NCBI GenBank assembly: GCA_037176725.1
Contig: JAZBRS010000035.1
Coordinates: 46,138,001-46,202,000, forward strand
Source: Posidonia oceanica
Taxonomy: Eukaryota > Streptophyta > Magnoliopsida > Alismatales > Posidoniaceae
Length of the DNA: 64,000 nucleotides
Reading direction: 5' to 3'
Below, in pieces: positions 22,141 through 32,057 of the stretch. How positions within the stretch are numbered: position 1 is the first letter of the stretch; the number at the start of each line of letters is the position of its first letter. A program made the translations under genes and the position numbers. The notes under the pieces were generated by a model, which had not been told where the DNA came from, did no database searches, and saw only the letters and a program-made list of their open reading frames with translations.

Positions 22141-22877
22141 GCATCCGGGCTGGCAACCCTAACTGCTCGGCGATGGGTCCGTCAACCTATCATTTTGTCG
22201 TGCCATCATTTCTGCATCCGGGCTAGCAGCCCTAACTGCTCGGTGATGGGTCCGTTAACCCATCACTCTGCATTCCTCTACATCGGGCTGGCAGCCCTAA
22301 CTGCTCAACTGACGCCCGTTAAAATGTCATCCCGCATATCCACGCTGCATTCGGGCTAATATCCCCAACTATTCAGTGATAAGTCTGTTAACTTATCACC
22401 CTGCATTTGCATCATTCCATTGCATCCCCCACCGTCATTGCACTTTGCACGGTGTGCCCTTACATCCATTTCAATGCATCCGGGCTGGTAGCCCTAACTA
22501 CTCGGCTGACAAACCCGTTAGTATTGTCTCCGCCTTGCATTTGATGCCAGGGGTGCTTCAGCTGCCCCCTGGTATCGTTCACCGATACCAGGGGCATCTT
22601 TATTTAGCTACCCCATGGTGTCCCATTTCCATCTGCATTTGGGCTGACATCCCTAACTGTTATGGGAGCGTCTACGGAGCTCTGCCACACCTTCGGGTAT
22701 GGTATTCCCGTTGCATTCGGGGTTACAAGCTGTCCCACTTGTAATCATCCCTCTTGCCTGGCAGACTCGCTGGCCTGTCACCATCCGCAGGCTGATAGCC
22801 CTAACTATCTGGTGATGAGTCCGTTAACTCCTCGCGAGCTGATACCTAACTATCCGGCGATAGGTCCGTTAACCTAT
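22141..22877 (+). repeat. Dispersed hairpin units in element B (8 units)
   Basis: Eight further units of the 20398 type, now 50-150 bp apart, at about 22148, 22221, 22286, 22353, 22481, 22639, 22791 and 22839. First-hairpin stems include GCAG/CTGC, AATA/TATT, GTAG/CTAC, GACA/TGTT and GATAG/CTATC around CCCTAA(C). Second-hairpin stems include GTGATGGG/CCCATCAC, GTGATAAG/CTTATCAC and GACAA/TTGTC around CCGTTA. A separate perfect 12-bp stem, CCCCTGGTATCG/CGATACCAGGGG with loop TTCAC, is at about 22562-22590. Confidence 0.88.
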
Positions 22878-24146
22878 CACCCATTTCATCTTAGTGTAAT
22901 AGCATTTTGTTGCATGGCATTAGCATTTCATCATCGCCCGAACATCGCGCGACCAGGATCGTTTTCCCGGTCTCGCGTGCCTGGCGTTCCATTGTTTGTA
23001 CACTGCATTTCACAGCATCCGCATTGCATAACATCATATAGCTCCTTTGTATGCCTTGTGAAGTCAGTCCTAGTATTGGATCTCATCATTACACGGACAT
23101 TGCGTGCCTAGGATCCGAACTCCTGGTTCACGTATTGCTTAAGGTATCATCCTCAGCACCAGCAGGACTTTCGCAGCTTGCTGGCCTTGGATGACACCCG
23201 CAGTAGTGCGCGGCCTTGGGATCGTTTTCTCGGTTCCGCGTGCCCGGTGTTCCGCTGCATACCTTGCATCCCATTGCATAACATCTCATGCATTGTACCC
23301 TTATTGCGCTGCCGCTCCTCTATGGTCCATCCATCAACTCCCGCATTCCGCTTTCCTGGGTCTTTTAGTACCCGCCGCTACATGCACATCCCCTGCTTTA
23401 CTTTTAGCATATTTACTTTCTGCTGTATCCCTTGCACTTGCATTGCCATTCGTCTACAGCTGAGCTTTGCGAATGGCACCCCCGTTGCTTGGCCTACCTA
23501 CATTGGCCAGCGACAGCATTGCATTACATTGCATTTCCACTTTTCCACGTACATGCACCATCCCACTTTCTCCCAGAGGAGCACAGCGCAATAAGCGTTA
23601 GCGTAGGCATATCATTTGCACAGCATTCTAGTGTCTGCATTCATCTGCATTTGCATTCGCTTTCTTGCATTGCTTAGGACATCCTCTGCATTGCATTGCC
23701 CCTTCCGCCTCTTCTGCCTGTTTGCTGCCTCACCTGGAGGCAAGCACTTTCTCCATCTCGCGGCCTCGCGAGCTCCTGCTTGTTTCACTTGTCCCGAATG
23801 GACAAGGGCCCCTTGGTCTCCCCGGACTAGCTGCCAACCTGCCCAAGTGGCAAACGCGCTAGCCCTTCCCGAAGCAGCTTTTCGCGCAAGCTTGGACAAG
23901 CAACCAACTTGCCGCACTGCACTGTAGAATCCCCTGCTTCTTCTCCATGCATCACTCTGCACTGCCCCAGCATTAGCACCTGCACTCTTAAGCATTAGCA
24001 CTCACAAGCATTAGCAAGCACTCACCTCAAGCATCAGGACCTGTAAGCATTCAAACACTAGCACTCAAGCATTAGCATCTGCAGCATAGCAAGCCCCATG
24101 CATCAGCATCGGCATTAGTGCCAGCACTCTCCATGCATCAGCATAG
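22878..24146 (+). other. Element B noncoding region up to the D insertion
   Basis: No gene supported. It is rich in GCATTTGCATT-like short words and more hairpins. A GC-rich pair lies around GGATCGTTTTC at about 22945-22975 and 23205-23245. There are also CTCGCG-GCCT-CGCGAG (about 23757-23772) and CTTGTCC-CGAAT-GGACAAG (about 23788-23806). Short AGCATTAGCA repeats lie at 23970-24130. The element continues after D at 50241. Confidence 0.6.
24142..24146. repeat. Target-site duplication of element D, left copy (CATAG)
   Basis: CATAG directly before TGTAGTAATCC; the partner is at 50236-50240. Confidence 0.95.
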
Positions 24147-27100
24147 TGTAGTAATCCCAATCAGAATCAGGCTTACTATTAGTGGCGAAGTCCGAGGAGG
24201 AGGGCTCAACTCGAAAACACTTAAAACAGAGGAGAAAAGATAAGAAAAGAAGGAGATAAGACAATTCAGAGTCGCCACCGTGTCTATTATCGGGAGACAA
24301 GGAAAACCGGGGGAAATGCGTGGATTAACAAGCAAAACAAAGCAAGAAATGCAAAGCAAAGCAATGCAAAGGAAAACAAATGCAAATGAGATGACTCATG
24401 CCTAGGATAAGGGCAATATGGTCATTACGGGCCAAAAGACTGGGCAAGGACTCCTGTTACGTGCGGGGAAGGTGTTAGGCACCCCCGATACGCCTGAGAA
24501 TCGGTCTTTCTAGGCTTACGCTCGCATATGCAGGGAAATGCAGGTTTGAATGCCTAAATGCCGATGAATGCCTGAATGAATGCTCATAGGTGTGCTCTAA
24601 GTGGTGGGATGCAAAGCAGGAAAGTAAACGTGCAGTCTAAGTGCTCAGCAACGCTGTCTGTGTTCCGAACCGGGCGAAACCTGGCTCGTGAGAACTCCAG
24701 GCAGTAAGCATCACTGCCCTATATGCAAATGCAAGCGAAAAAGCAAAACGACGGTAAAACCAAGCAATGCAGGCGACATGCAAAGGAAAACGGCATAAGA
24801 CACGCAAAACAATGCGAGAAGCGGAAGCGGCACGCAAAACGGTGCAAGAAAACAAGATCGGCAGGCAAAACAGTGCCAGAAACAAAGCGGGCACGCGAAA
24901 CGGTGCCAAAAGCGAAGCGGACACGCAAAACGGTGCCAAGAGCGAAGCAGGCACGCAAAACGGTGCCAAAGACAAAGCGGGCACGCAAAACGGTGCCAAA
25001 AGCGGCGGAATAAAACCTCAGCAAAACCATGCAGATGCAAATGCAAAGAGAGAGGACAAGAGAAGCGAAAGGGGAGGCAAACAGTGTGTGTGTGAGAACA
25101 GACACTGTTTAAGGGCTACATAGAGTAGGTGTGAAGACCTACAATGGGGAAAATGAGCAAGTGGAGGGATTACCACCGCTTTGCAACTGTTTCCCACTAA
25201 ACCACCCCACGATGTGTCTCGCACGCTGCCCAAAGCTCGCGGTGCGATCGGATCGTGGAAAAGGGGGAAGAAAGTCGCAATAAGTGATGAATCTAGGGGA
25301 AACACGACACAAAACACTTGGGAATACGCGAAAGGGGGAGCAGAATTGATAGATAAGAAGAGGAAGTCCTATTCTACATGTTCGAGGAAACAAAAAAGCG
25401 AAAACGATGTATGCAATGCAAATGGTATGCAAATGAATGCTGTGCAGGGGTTCAAGAGGACGTACCTGGGAAATCTGAAGCCTGATCTGAGATCTGCTTG
25501 GTCCATGCTGAAAAGCGCTCCGCCGGGGTCGTCCAGGTAGCTTGTTTGAGAAGATCCAACGGTTCGATCGGAAGATATCCCAGCTTCAAGGCAGAGGGGC
25601 CAGAATAGGGAGAAGAATAGATCTAAGTGTACAGGAGGTCCTAGGGGTGTGCAAAACAGGTCCTCCCTTGTGAATGGGAGCTAAGAGTGTTTAAGTGTGT
25701 GCAAGGAATGCAAAAATGCAAGAATGCATGAGTGCAATGCATGCAAAATGCAAGAAAAGACCTAAGGATGATTTTTCAGAAAATTAGGGACTTAAATGCA
25801 ATTTTTGAAAGAATGAGGGTCTAAATGCAAAGATTTTGAAAAGTTCGGGGCTTTTTATGCAAGATTTTTGAAAGCTTAGGGGTCTGAATGCAATTTTGTA
25901 AGATGCAGGGTTCAAAATGCAACCTAATAAGGTAAACATGCACAGGAATAGGCTTTGCAATCATATGGAGGATCTATATGCAATTTTAAAACATGCAGGG
26001 GTTGAAATGCAATTTTGTAAGAAAAATGCGAGCTAAATACATGCTATGCATGATGCAGAGGACCTATGTGCAAAATCAGGAAGCAAGAGCTAAGCATGCA
26101 ATGCAGTAAATAGAGGATGCAAACAGAATGCATGATAACAGATCAAAGGACCAACATGCAAATAATGCAAAGATCAGGACCTAACAGCAATTTAATAAGA
26201 TAACAGCAAGCATTTAAATGGCATTTAACAACTAAAGGACCTAATTGCAAAAATAAAAACATGCTAGGGCAAACAATAAAGCATAGCAAGCCATGTTGAA
26301 CCAAGAACGGACTGATATGCAAATATGGCAACTTACTGGACTAGATCTAAAGAAACAAGATTAAATCACAACAACAGAGGACCAATGCGCACTAACAGAA
26401 ACATGCAGGACTTAATTTAAAAGACAACATAAGAAAACAAACAGCATGTGGATGACAGTGCAAATAGGCAAGAATGTAGACATTAATTGCAATTCAATAT
26501 GATTCTAAATTCAATATAACATGAATCTTAACTGATCAGGACTTAGATGCAATATTAGAAAGTTATAATGACAACAATGCAATGCAAGTAAATTAAGCTA
26601 AGTTACTGAAAAAAAATAAAAAAACGGAGAAGTAGACTTACAGTGGGGAAGACGGCCGGAGGTTCGCCGGCGATTGCTCTGGACCGGCGGAGGAGGCTTC
26701 GGCGCGGCGCGGGGATGGTGCAGGGGTGACCGGCGTGACGCGGCGGAGGCGGGGGAAGCTTGCAGTGGCGACGGCGGCGGCGGAGACGCGCGGGAACGCG
26801 GCTGCAGCTGGAGCGCCGGCGACCGGCACCGGAGAAGACAGGGACTTCGGCGAGCTCGTGTGGGCGACACAGGCGACGAAAACCCACGGGGAAAGGCCGA
26901 GGAGCAAGAGGAGGAAGAGGAGAATCCGGTGGAGGCTGGTTTCGGCCGCTGCGCACGCCGGAGAGGGCCACCCACCTAGGTGACTTTCGGCCGGCCGGAG
27001 GGAGGTGGAGACGGTGATGCGCGGCAGCTGCTGGTGCGGGGGATGCTCGGGGACGTTGCCGAAGGCCCAAGGAGGATGACGGAGCTTCCAGAAGTAAGCT

Positions 27101-29657
27101 CCACGGCCCGATGCAAGATCTGGTTCAGCAGGACTCTTGCTGCAAAGGCCGAGGTGGGTACGGCGATGTACGGCGTTCTAGGCCGAGCCAAGGGTACGAG
27201 CGGCTAGGTGGTTGTCTGGGGAGTGCATGGGAGGAAACGGAAGTGGATTCCACTGAGTGTGGAGGGAGTTATGGAGGTTTGAAGTTTTCGGGCAAAAATG
27301 GAACCCAAGTGTTTGTAGTGGAATGTGAGGAGTGTGGGAGGTTTCAGGATGCGATTTTGGGTGGCTCGGGAAGGTGGTTACTTGCTGAGTCTGATGGCAA
27401 GGTTCTGGGATTTTAGGAGGCTTGTGGTGGTGGATTTGCATTGAGGAAGATCGGTCTGAAAGGTGTTGGGTGTTGAAGCTTTGGAGGGCCGATTCAGGGG
27501 TGATTCCTAACGGTTTTTGGCTTCTGGAAGTGGGGGAAGGAAGGTGGTTGCTTGGGTTTTCAGTGTGTGCAAAAAAAGATCGGTTGTGAAGAGGAAAAAA
27601 CCGGTTTTGATCACCTCTCTCTCCACTGAATTTTCTGGGGTCTGAGGTCAAAGGAATGGGTTTCTGCCATTTTCGGCAGAGCATGGAAGGGGTTGCTGTG
27701 TTGGTCTTCGGCCACAGGGTATGGGAGTGATGGAGGGAAGTCCATGGGATGTCAGGTGGAGGTTTGAAAAAGAAGAAGGAGGTCTGTCCTTTTGCTGTGA
27801 GAGGAGGAGAAGAAGAGAAGAAGAAGAGAAGGAGGGAAAGAGGAGGGGAAAACGTGGGCTGTGGGCTGTGGGCTTGGAAAAAGAAATGAAATAAAGAAAG
27901 AAGGAAAGAAGGAGGGGAAGAGTTGGGTTAGATGGGCTGGACCAAAAGAGGGAGAGGTAGAAAAGAAAGGGAAGAAGGAAGAAAAAGAAAGAAAGAGGAG
28001 AAAGAAGAAGGATAAAAAAGAATAAAAATAAAGTAAAATGGGAATAAAAATAAGAAGATTTTAAGGTGATTGCCCGAGTTAGGATTTTTAGATTTCGTTT
28101 TTTTTAATGGTTGTTTTTAATTAGGATTTTAGGATTAAGGAGTTTTAGTTTTGATTTGGATTTTGAGTTTTCTTTAAGTGGTTTTTGATTTTTGTTTAAA
28201 TGTTTGTTAAGTTTTTTAAATTGTTTTTTAGTTATGTTTTTCTTGTTAAGTCTTTGGAATTTTTGATTAGGTTTTTTAAAGATTGTTTTTAAATTAATTA
28301 GGGAGAGTTTTAGCCTTTGATTTTAATCCTTTTTTAGGGTTTTGTTTAAGTTTTGTTTTGAATTTGATTTTGTTTGTTGGATTCTTTTAATATTTTTTAG
28401 TTAAGTTTTTCTTGTTTAATTAAGCGTTTTCAAATTATGTTTCCAAATTGTTTCTTTTAGAATTGTTAAGTTAAGTTTTTCCCCCTTTTTTGATTACTTG
28501 CCTTAGTATTTTAAGTTGTTTTCTTTCTTTTTAGGATTTGTTTTTTTTATTGTTTTTAGTAGGGTTTTTACTCTAGCTTGTTTTGATTATATCTTGGTTT
28601 TTTCTTTGATTTTATAGCATTTTCTTTTTGTTTGTTTTGCATTTTTTAGATTACATTCTCAATTTCCTTTTTTAATTGGATTTAGTTAGGTTCTTGTTTT
28701 TGATTGTTGGTTTAAGTTTTTAATTATTTATTTTTAGGATTTTGACTTGTTTCTCTTTTGTTTTAGAGTTTTAAATGTGTTTGAAGGTTTTTTAGGGGTT
28801 TAGTAAGAGAGGAGAAGAGGAAATTAGAAAGGAGAGGAAAAGGGAGAAATGGAGGGATAAATAGGAAAGAGAGGAGTTGAAGGAAAATAATTTTTTGAAA
28901 ATCAAAGAAAATGGTAAAAATAAGATAAAAATAGGAATAAGATTGAGAACAGATAGGAGCACAAGGGGGGCCCACAGCCAGACAAAAAAGAGGGAGAAAA
29001 GGGGGTGAAAAGAAGGATGATAATCAGGAGAGAGAGAGGAGAGAGAAAAGAATAATCCAGGAGAGAGAAAAGGATAATTTGGGTAAATGGAGGTCTTAGA
29101 GGTTTCAAAAAGGAGTGAAATTTGGTGGGTGTGTAGTCTAGGGTCTCTAATGTGCGACCTAGGGTTTTGGTTTGGTTTTGAGAAAGTTTTGGAAGGGTTT
29201 TGAGGTGTAGAAAAAGGGTAGTTTTGCCTAAGTTTCCTAGGGTTTTTAGGAGTGGTTTTGGTTTGAAAGTTTCTAGGATTTTTGGTGGGTTTGTTAAGTC
29301 AGGGATGGTGAGTTTTCCTATGATTTTTGGTTAGTTTTTGGGTTCGGGAAAGGGGTGTAATCCTAGGTTGAGTTTGGGCTTGTTTTGGAGGGAAAGAGAG
29401 AGGGAGAGGTGTGGATTTGGACCTAGGTTTGGATGGTTTTAGGGTAAGGTCTTGGATGGTTTCAGGGTAAGGTTTTGAGAGGGTTTTGGGGTGGTTTTCT
29501 GGGTTAGAAAATGGGTGTGGTTCTAGGTTTGGTTTTGGGGTTTGAGGAGGGGTTTTGATTTGAAAGGAAGGGTGAGGGGAAAGGTGTAATTTTGGGTTTT
29601 TTCCCTAGCCGCCAGAGAGCCCTGCCAATTTGGCCTTGTCGAAATGGGGTGTCAACA
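24147..29657 (-). repeat. 3' LTR of element D (5.51 kb)
   Basis: On the plus strand it starts TGTAGTAATCC and ends GGTGTCAACA; in element sense TGTTGACACC...GGATTACTACA. In sense order it has a GT/T-rich and AT-rich U3-like part (29657-28050), a CT-rich block (28050-27780), a GC-rich block (27220-26640), repeats around AAAATTGCAT (26600-25780), a tandem set of GTGCC-type units (24800-25010), and the conserved stem-loop (24465-24486). It differs from the 5' LTR by roughly 2% in the first 550 bp. Larger differences are an extra stretch of about 35 bp near 27165-27200 here and an extra 12 bp near 44986 in the other copy. I do not call the conserved open frames inside it as genes. Confidence 0.95.
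24465..24486 (-). other. Conserved Tat LTR stem-loop, 3' LTR of D
   Basis: In element sense GGTGCCTAACACC with flanking G/C runs, the same as in B and C. The D 5' LTR copy (45076-45097) has one change that turns a G-C pair into G-U. Confidence 0.75.
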
Positions 29658-29671
29658 CATGTCCCTCCCTG
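29658..29671 (-). other. Polypurine tract of element D
   Basis: In element sense CAGGGAGGGACATG directly precedes the 3' LTR start TGTTGACACC. It is the likely RNase H-resistant primer for plus-strand DNA. Element B has CAGGGAGGGGCATC at the same place (50533-50546). Confidence 0.8.
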
Positions 29672-30200
29672 AGCGAGGTCAAGGGGACCGAGACCGCTGC
29701 TCAGGGTTGAGAAGACGCCCCATTTGACCGGAGAGCCAAAAGATTTGCTATTGGCGTGAGTTACTTATTCGACGGATACACCGAACGTCGTAGCCCGTTG
29801 CCGCAATGCAAAATGCAAATGCGTGCAAATGCAGATGGATGAAATGCAATGCATACAATGCATGCTAGTGCAGGTGCAATGCCTATGTTAGTGCAAAAGT
29901 TAGTACAGATAAGAATGCTGATGCGGTGCAGATGCTACTGATGATGTTAGACTGGCATGTAGTGCTAGCAATGAAGGTGCAGAGATGATGCGAAAGAAAT
30001 GCTAAAAGAAAGGCGCGATGTGGCGCAAGGATCTGGCAAGTAGGCCAAACTTGCGCGACAATGCGAGAAAGAAAAAGTGCAGCTTGTCCCCGCCCGAGGA
30101 GCAAGCTAGCAAAAGAAGCGCGAGGGGAGAGGGGATGGCTCTCCTATCGCGAGGGGATGCGGGACTTTGCCTTCCTGCGACAAGGTCGCGCGAAGAGGGT
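29672..30200 (-). other. Element D 3' noncoding segment next to PPT
   Basis: No gene. Short ATGCAAATGC-type repeats lie at 29800-29900, then GCGCGA-rich sequence with weak inverted repeats (30010-30190). The matching part of B is 22940-24146 plus 50241-50546. Confidence 0.55.
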
Positions 30201-30892
30201 GATAAGATGTCGGGCTTATCGGCCGGATAGTTTACGGTCCTATCAACCGGGAGTGATAGTTTACGGACCTATCAACCGGGAGTGATAGTTTACGGACCTA
30301 TCAACCGGGAGTGATAGTTTACGGTCCTATCAACCGGAAGCAGTTGTGAGTGATAGTTACCGGATATCAGCCGTATAACATGGTTGTGCAGGATAGTTTA
30401 CGGTCCTATCAACCGGAAGCGATAGTTTACAGGCCTATCAACTGGAGCGATAGTTTACAGTCCTATCAACTGGAAGCGATAGTTTACAGTCCTATCAACT
30501 GGAAAGCACAAACCATGAGGGATAGTTACTGGTTATCAGCCGTATAACGCAAATGCCAGAGAATGATAGTTTACGGTCCTATCAACCGGAAGCGATAGTT
30601 TACAGGCCTATCAACTGGAAGCGATAGTTTACAGTCCTATCAACTGGAGCGATAGTTTACGGTCCTATCAACCAGAAAGGGCATTTGCGAGGGATAGTTA
30701 CTGGATATCAACCGTATAACGTAATTGCAAGCGATAGTTTTGGATATCAGCCAGAGAATGATAGTTTACGGACCTATCAACCGGAAAGTGCAATTACGAG
30801 GGACAGTTACTGGATGTCAGCCGTATAACACAACTGCGGGCCAGATCGGGGATCAGCCCAAGATGATAGTTTACGGTCCTATCAACCGGAAA
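30201..30892 (-). repeat. Hairpin repeat array of element D, GATAG type
   Basis: Irregular array of about 20 units. In element sense the common unit is GATAG-GTCCGTAAA-CTATC preceded by CGGTT. At intervals it is broken by another unit, GATA-TCCGGTAAC-TATC with TTATACGGCT before it. One GATAAG/CTTATC unit starts the block at 30201. The unit matches the second hairpin of B's array in architecture and in the TCCGT loop. Confidence 0.9.
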
Positions 30893-30895
30893 GAG

Positions 30896-31090
30896 TAGTG
30901 ATTGATTGATTGAGTGATTGATTGATTGATTGAGTGATTGATAAGAAAAAGAGGGATTGATTGATTGATTGAGAGATTGATAAGAAAAAGAGTGATTGAT
31001 TGATTGATTGAGAGATTGATAAGAAAAAGAGTGATTGATTGATTGATTGAGTGATTGATAAGAAAAAGAGTGATTGATAAGAAAAGGATT
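30896..31090. repeat. TGATT-rich tandem repeat in element D
   Basis: Units of GATTGATTGATTGAG plus GTGATTGATAAGAAAAAGAG, period about 45-55 bp with internal 4-bp GATT periodicity, about four copies. It lies between two hairpin arrays and probably grew from the GATAAG spacer by slippage. Confidence 0.9.
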
Positions 31091-31557
31091 GATAAGATAT
31101 CGGACTTATCGACCGGCAAAGGGAGAGGGGTGATAAGATATCGAACTTATCGACCGGCAAATGAATAAAAGAATAGAATGATAAGATATCGGACTTATCG
31201 GCCGGCAAAGAGGGTGTAGGGATGATAAGATATCAGACTTATCGGCCGGCAAAGGGAAAGAGATGATAAGATATCGGACTTATTGGCCGGCAAATGAATA
31301 AAAGAATAGAATGATAAGATATCAGACTTATCGGCCGGCAAAGAGGGGGGAAGGGATGATAAGATATCGGACTTATCGGCCGGCAAAGGGAAAGAGATGA
31401 TAAGATATCGGACTTATCGGCCGGCAAATGAAATAGAATGATAAGATATCGGACTTATCGGCTGGCAAAGAGGGGATGAAGGAACGATAAGATATCGGAC
31501 TTATCGGCCGGCAAAGGGAAAGAGATGATAAGATATCGGACTTATCGGCCGGCAAAT
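31091..31557 (-). repeat. Hairpin repeat array of element D, GATAAG type (11 units)
   Basis: Eleven units of about 42 bp. In element sense each contains GATAAG-TCCGATAT-CTTATC preceded by GCCGGCC. Three spacer types follow in a repeating order (GGGAAAGAGAT, an AATAAAAGAAT type, and a GAGGG-rich type), giving a higher-order period of about 130 bp. Confidence 0.93.
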
Positions 31558-32057
31558 GAATGGGTTTCGCGAGAGCAAAACATCCCATGATACTAGGAAT
31601 ATCATGGGGGAAAGAGAGGGAGAATGATACCAAGGGGCGATCAAAAGATGCCCCTGGTATCAAGATGATACTAGGGGTATGCAAGCGTGCCCTTGGCATC
31701 GAAAGCAGAGGATGAAGACAAAACTGTCGAGTTTGTCAGACGAGTAGTTTGGGGTACCAGCCCGACGGAGACTCAGCTAGGGATGCTGGATGGCTTGACT
31801 TGACGGCGTGGGTCTGCAGAGATTCTGGATTCCGGATTGACCGCTGAGGACTTTCCTGCGTTGTGTTGGCTGCAAGTCTGGCCAGAGGGCTCAAGATGAG
31901 GTTGGCAATGATTATGCAATGCATTAAGTAGTCTTGAGGTGCAAGCAGATAGTAGAAAACGCTTTTGCATTGAAGGAACTGTTGATTACATGCCTGTGTC
32001 AGGCCAAAAGATACAGCATAACTTGAAAAGAAACTACATAGTAGCTGCATAAGTGCC
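31558..32057 (-). other. Element D noncoding segment between hairpin arrays and the PMD-like ORF
   Basis: Contains three more inverted repeats. CCCATGATA/TATCATGGG is at about 31586-31612. Two units of the GATACC...GGGG type at about 31625-31700 correspond to B's hairpins at 22545-22590. The rest (31720-32057) shows nothing I recognise. Confidence 0.6.

Noticed and set aside
22795..22840. Hammerhead ribozyme-like sequence (GGTGATGAGTCCGTTAAC)
   Set aside because: It resembles the CTGATGAGTCC core, but the matching GGAC arm and the GAAA segment are missing, and the unit belongs to the GAT..ATC hairpin family.
26603..27684. Long minus-strand open frames of 155 and 168 codons, repeated at 47214-48260
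   Set aside because: They are present twice only because the LTR is present twice. Composition is low-complexity (Arg/Pro/Ser or His/Pro/Ser), with no motif and no start context; treated as chance frames in the GC-rich LTR block.
24147..29657. Segmental duplication of a 5.5-kb host region (copies at 24147 and 44748)
   Set aside because: TG...CA termini, the CATAG duplication, a PBS next to one copy and a PPT next to the other show that they are the two LTRs of element D.
31091..31557. CRISPR-like array of regular repeats and spacers
   Set aside because: The spacers are of three recurring types rather than unique, the context is a plant retrotransposon and there are no cas genes; it is an ordinary higher-order tandem repeat.
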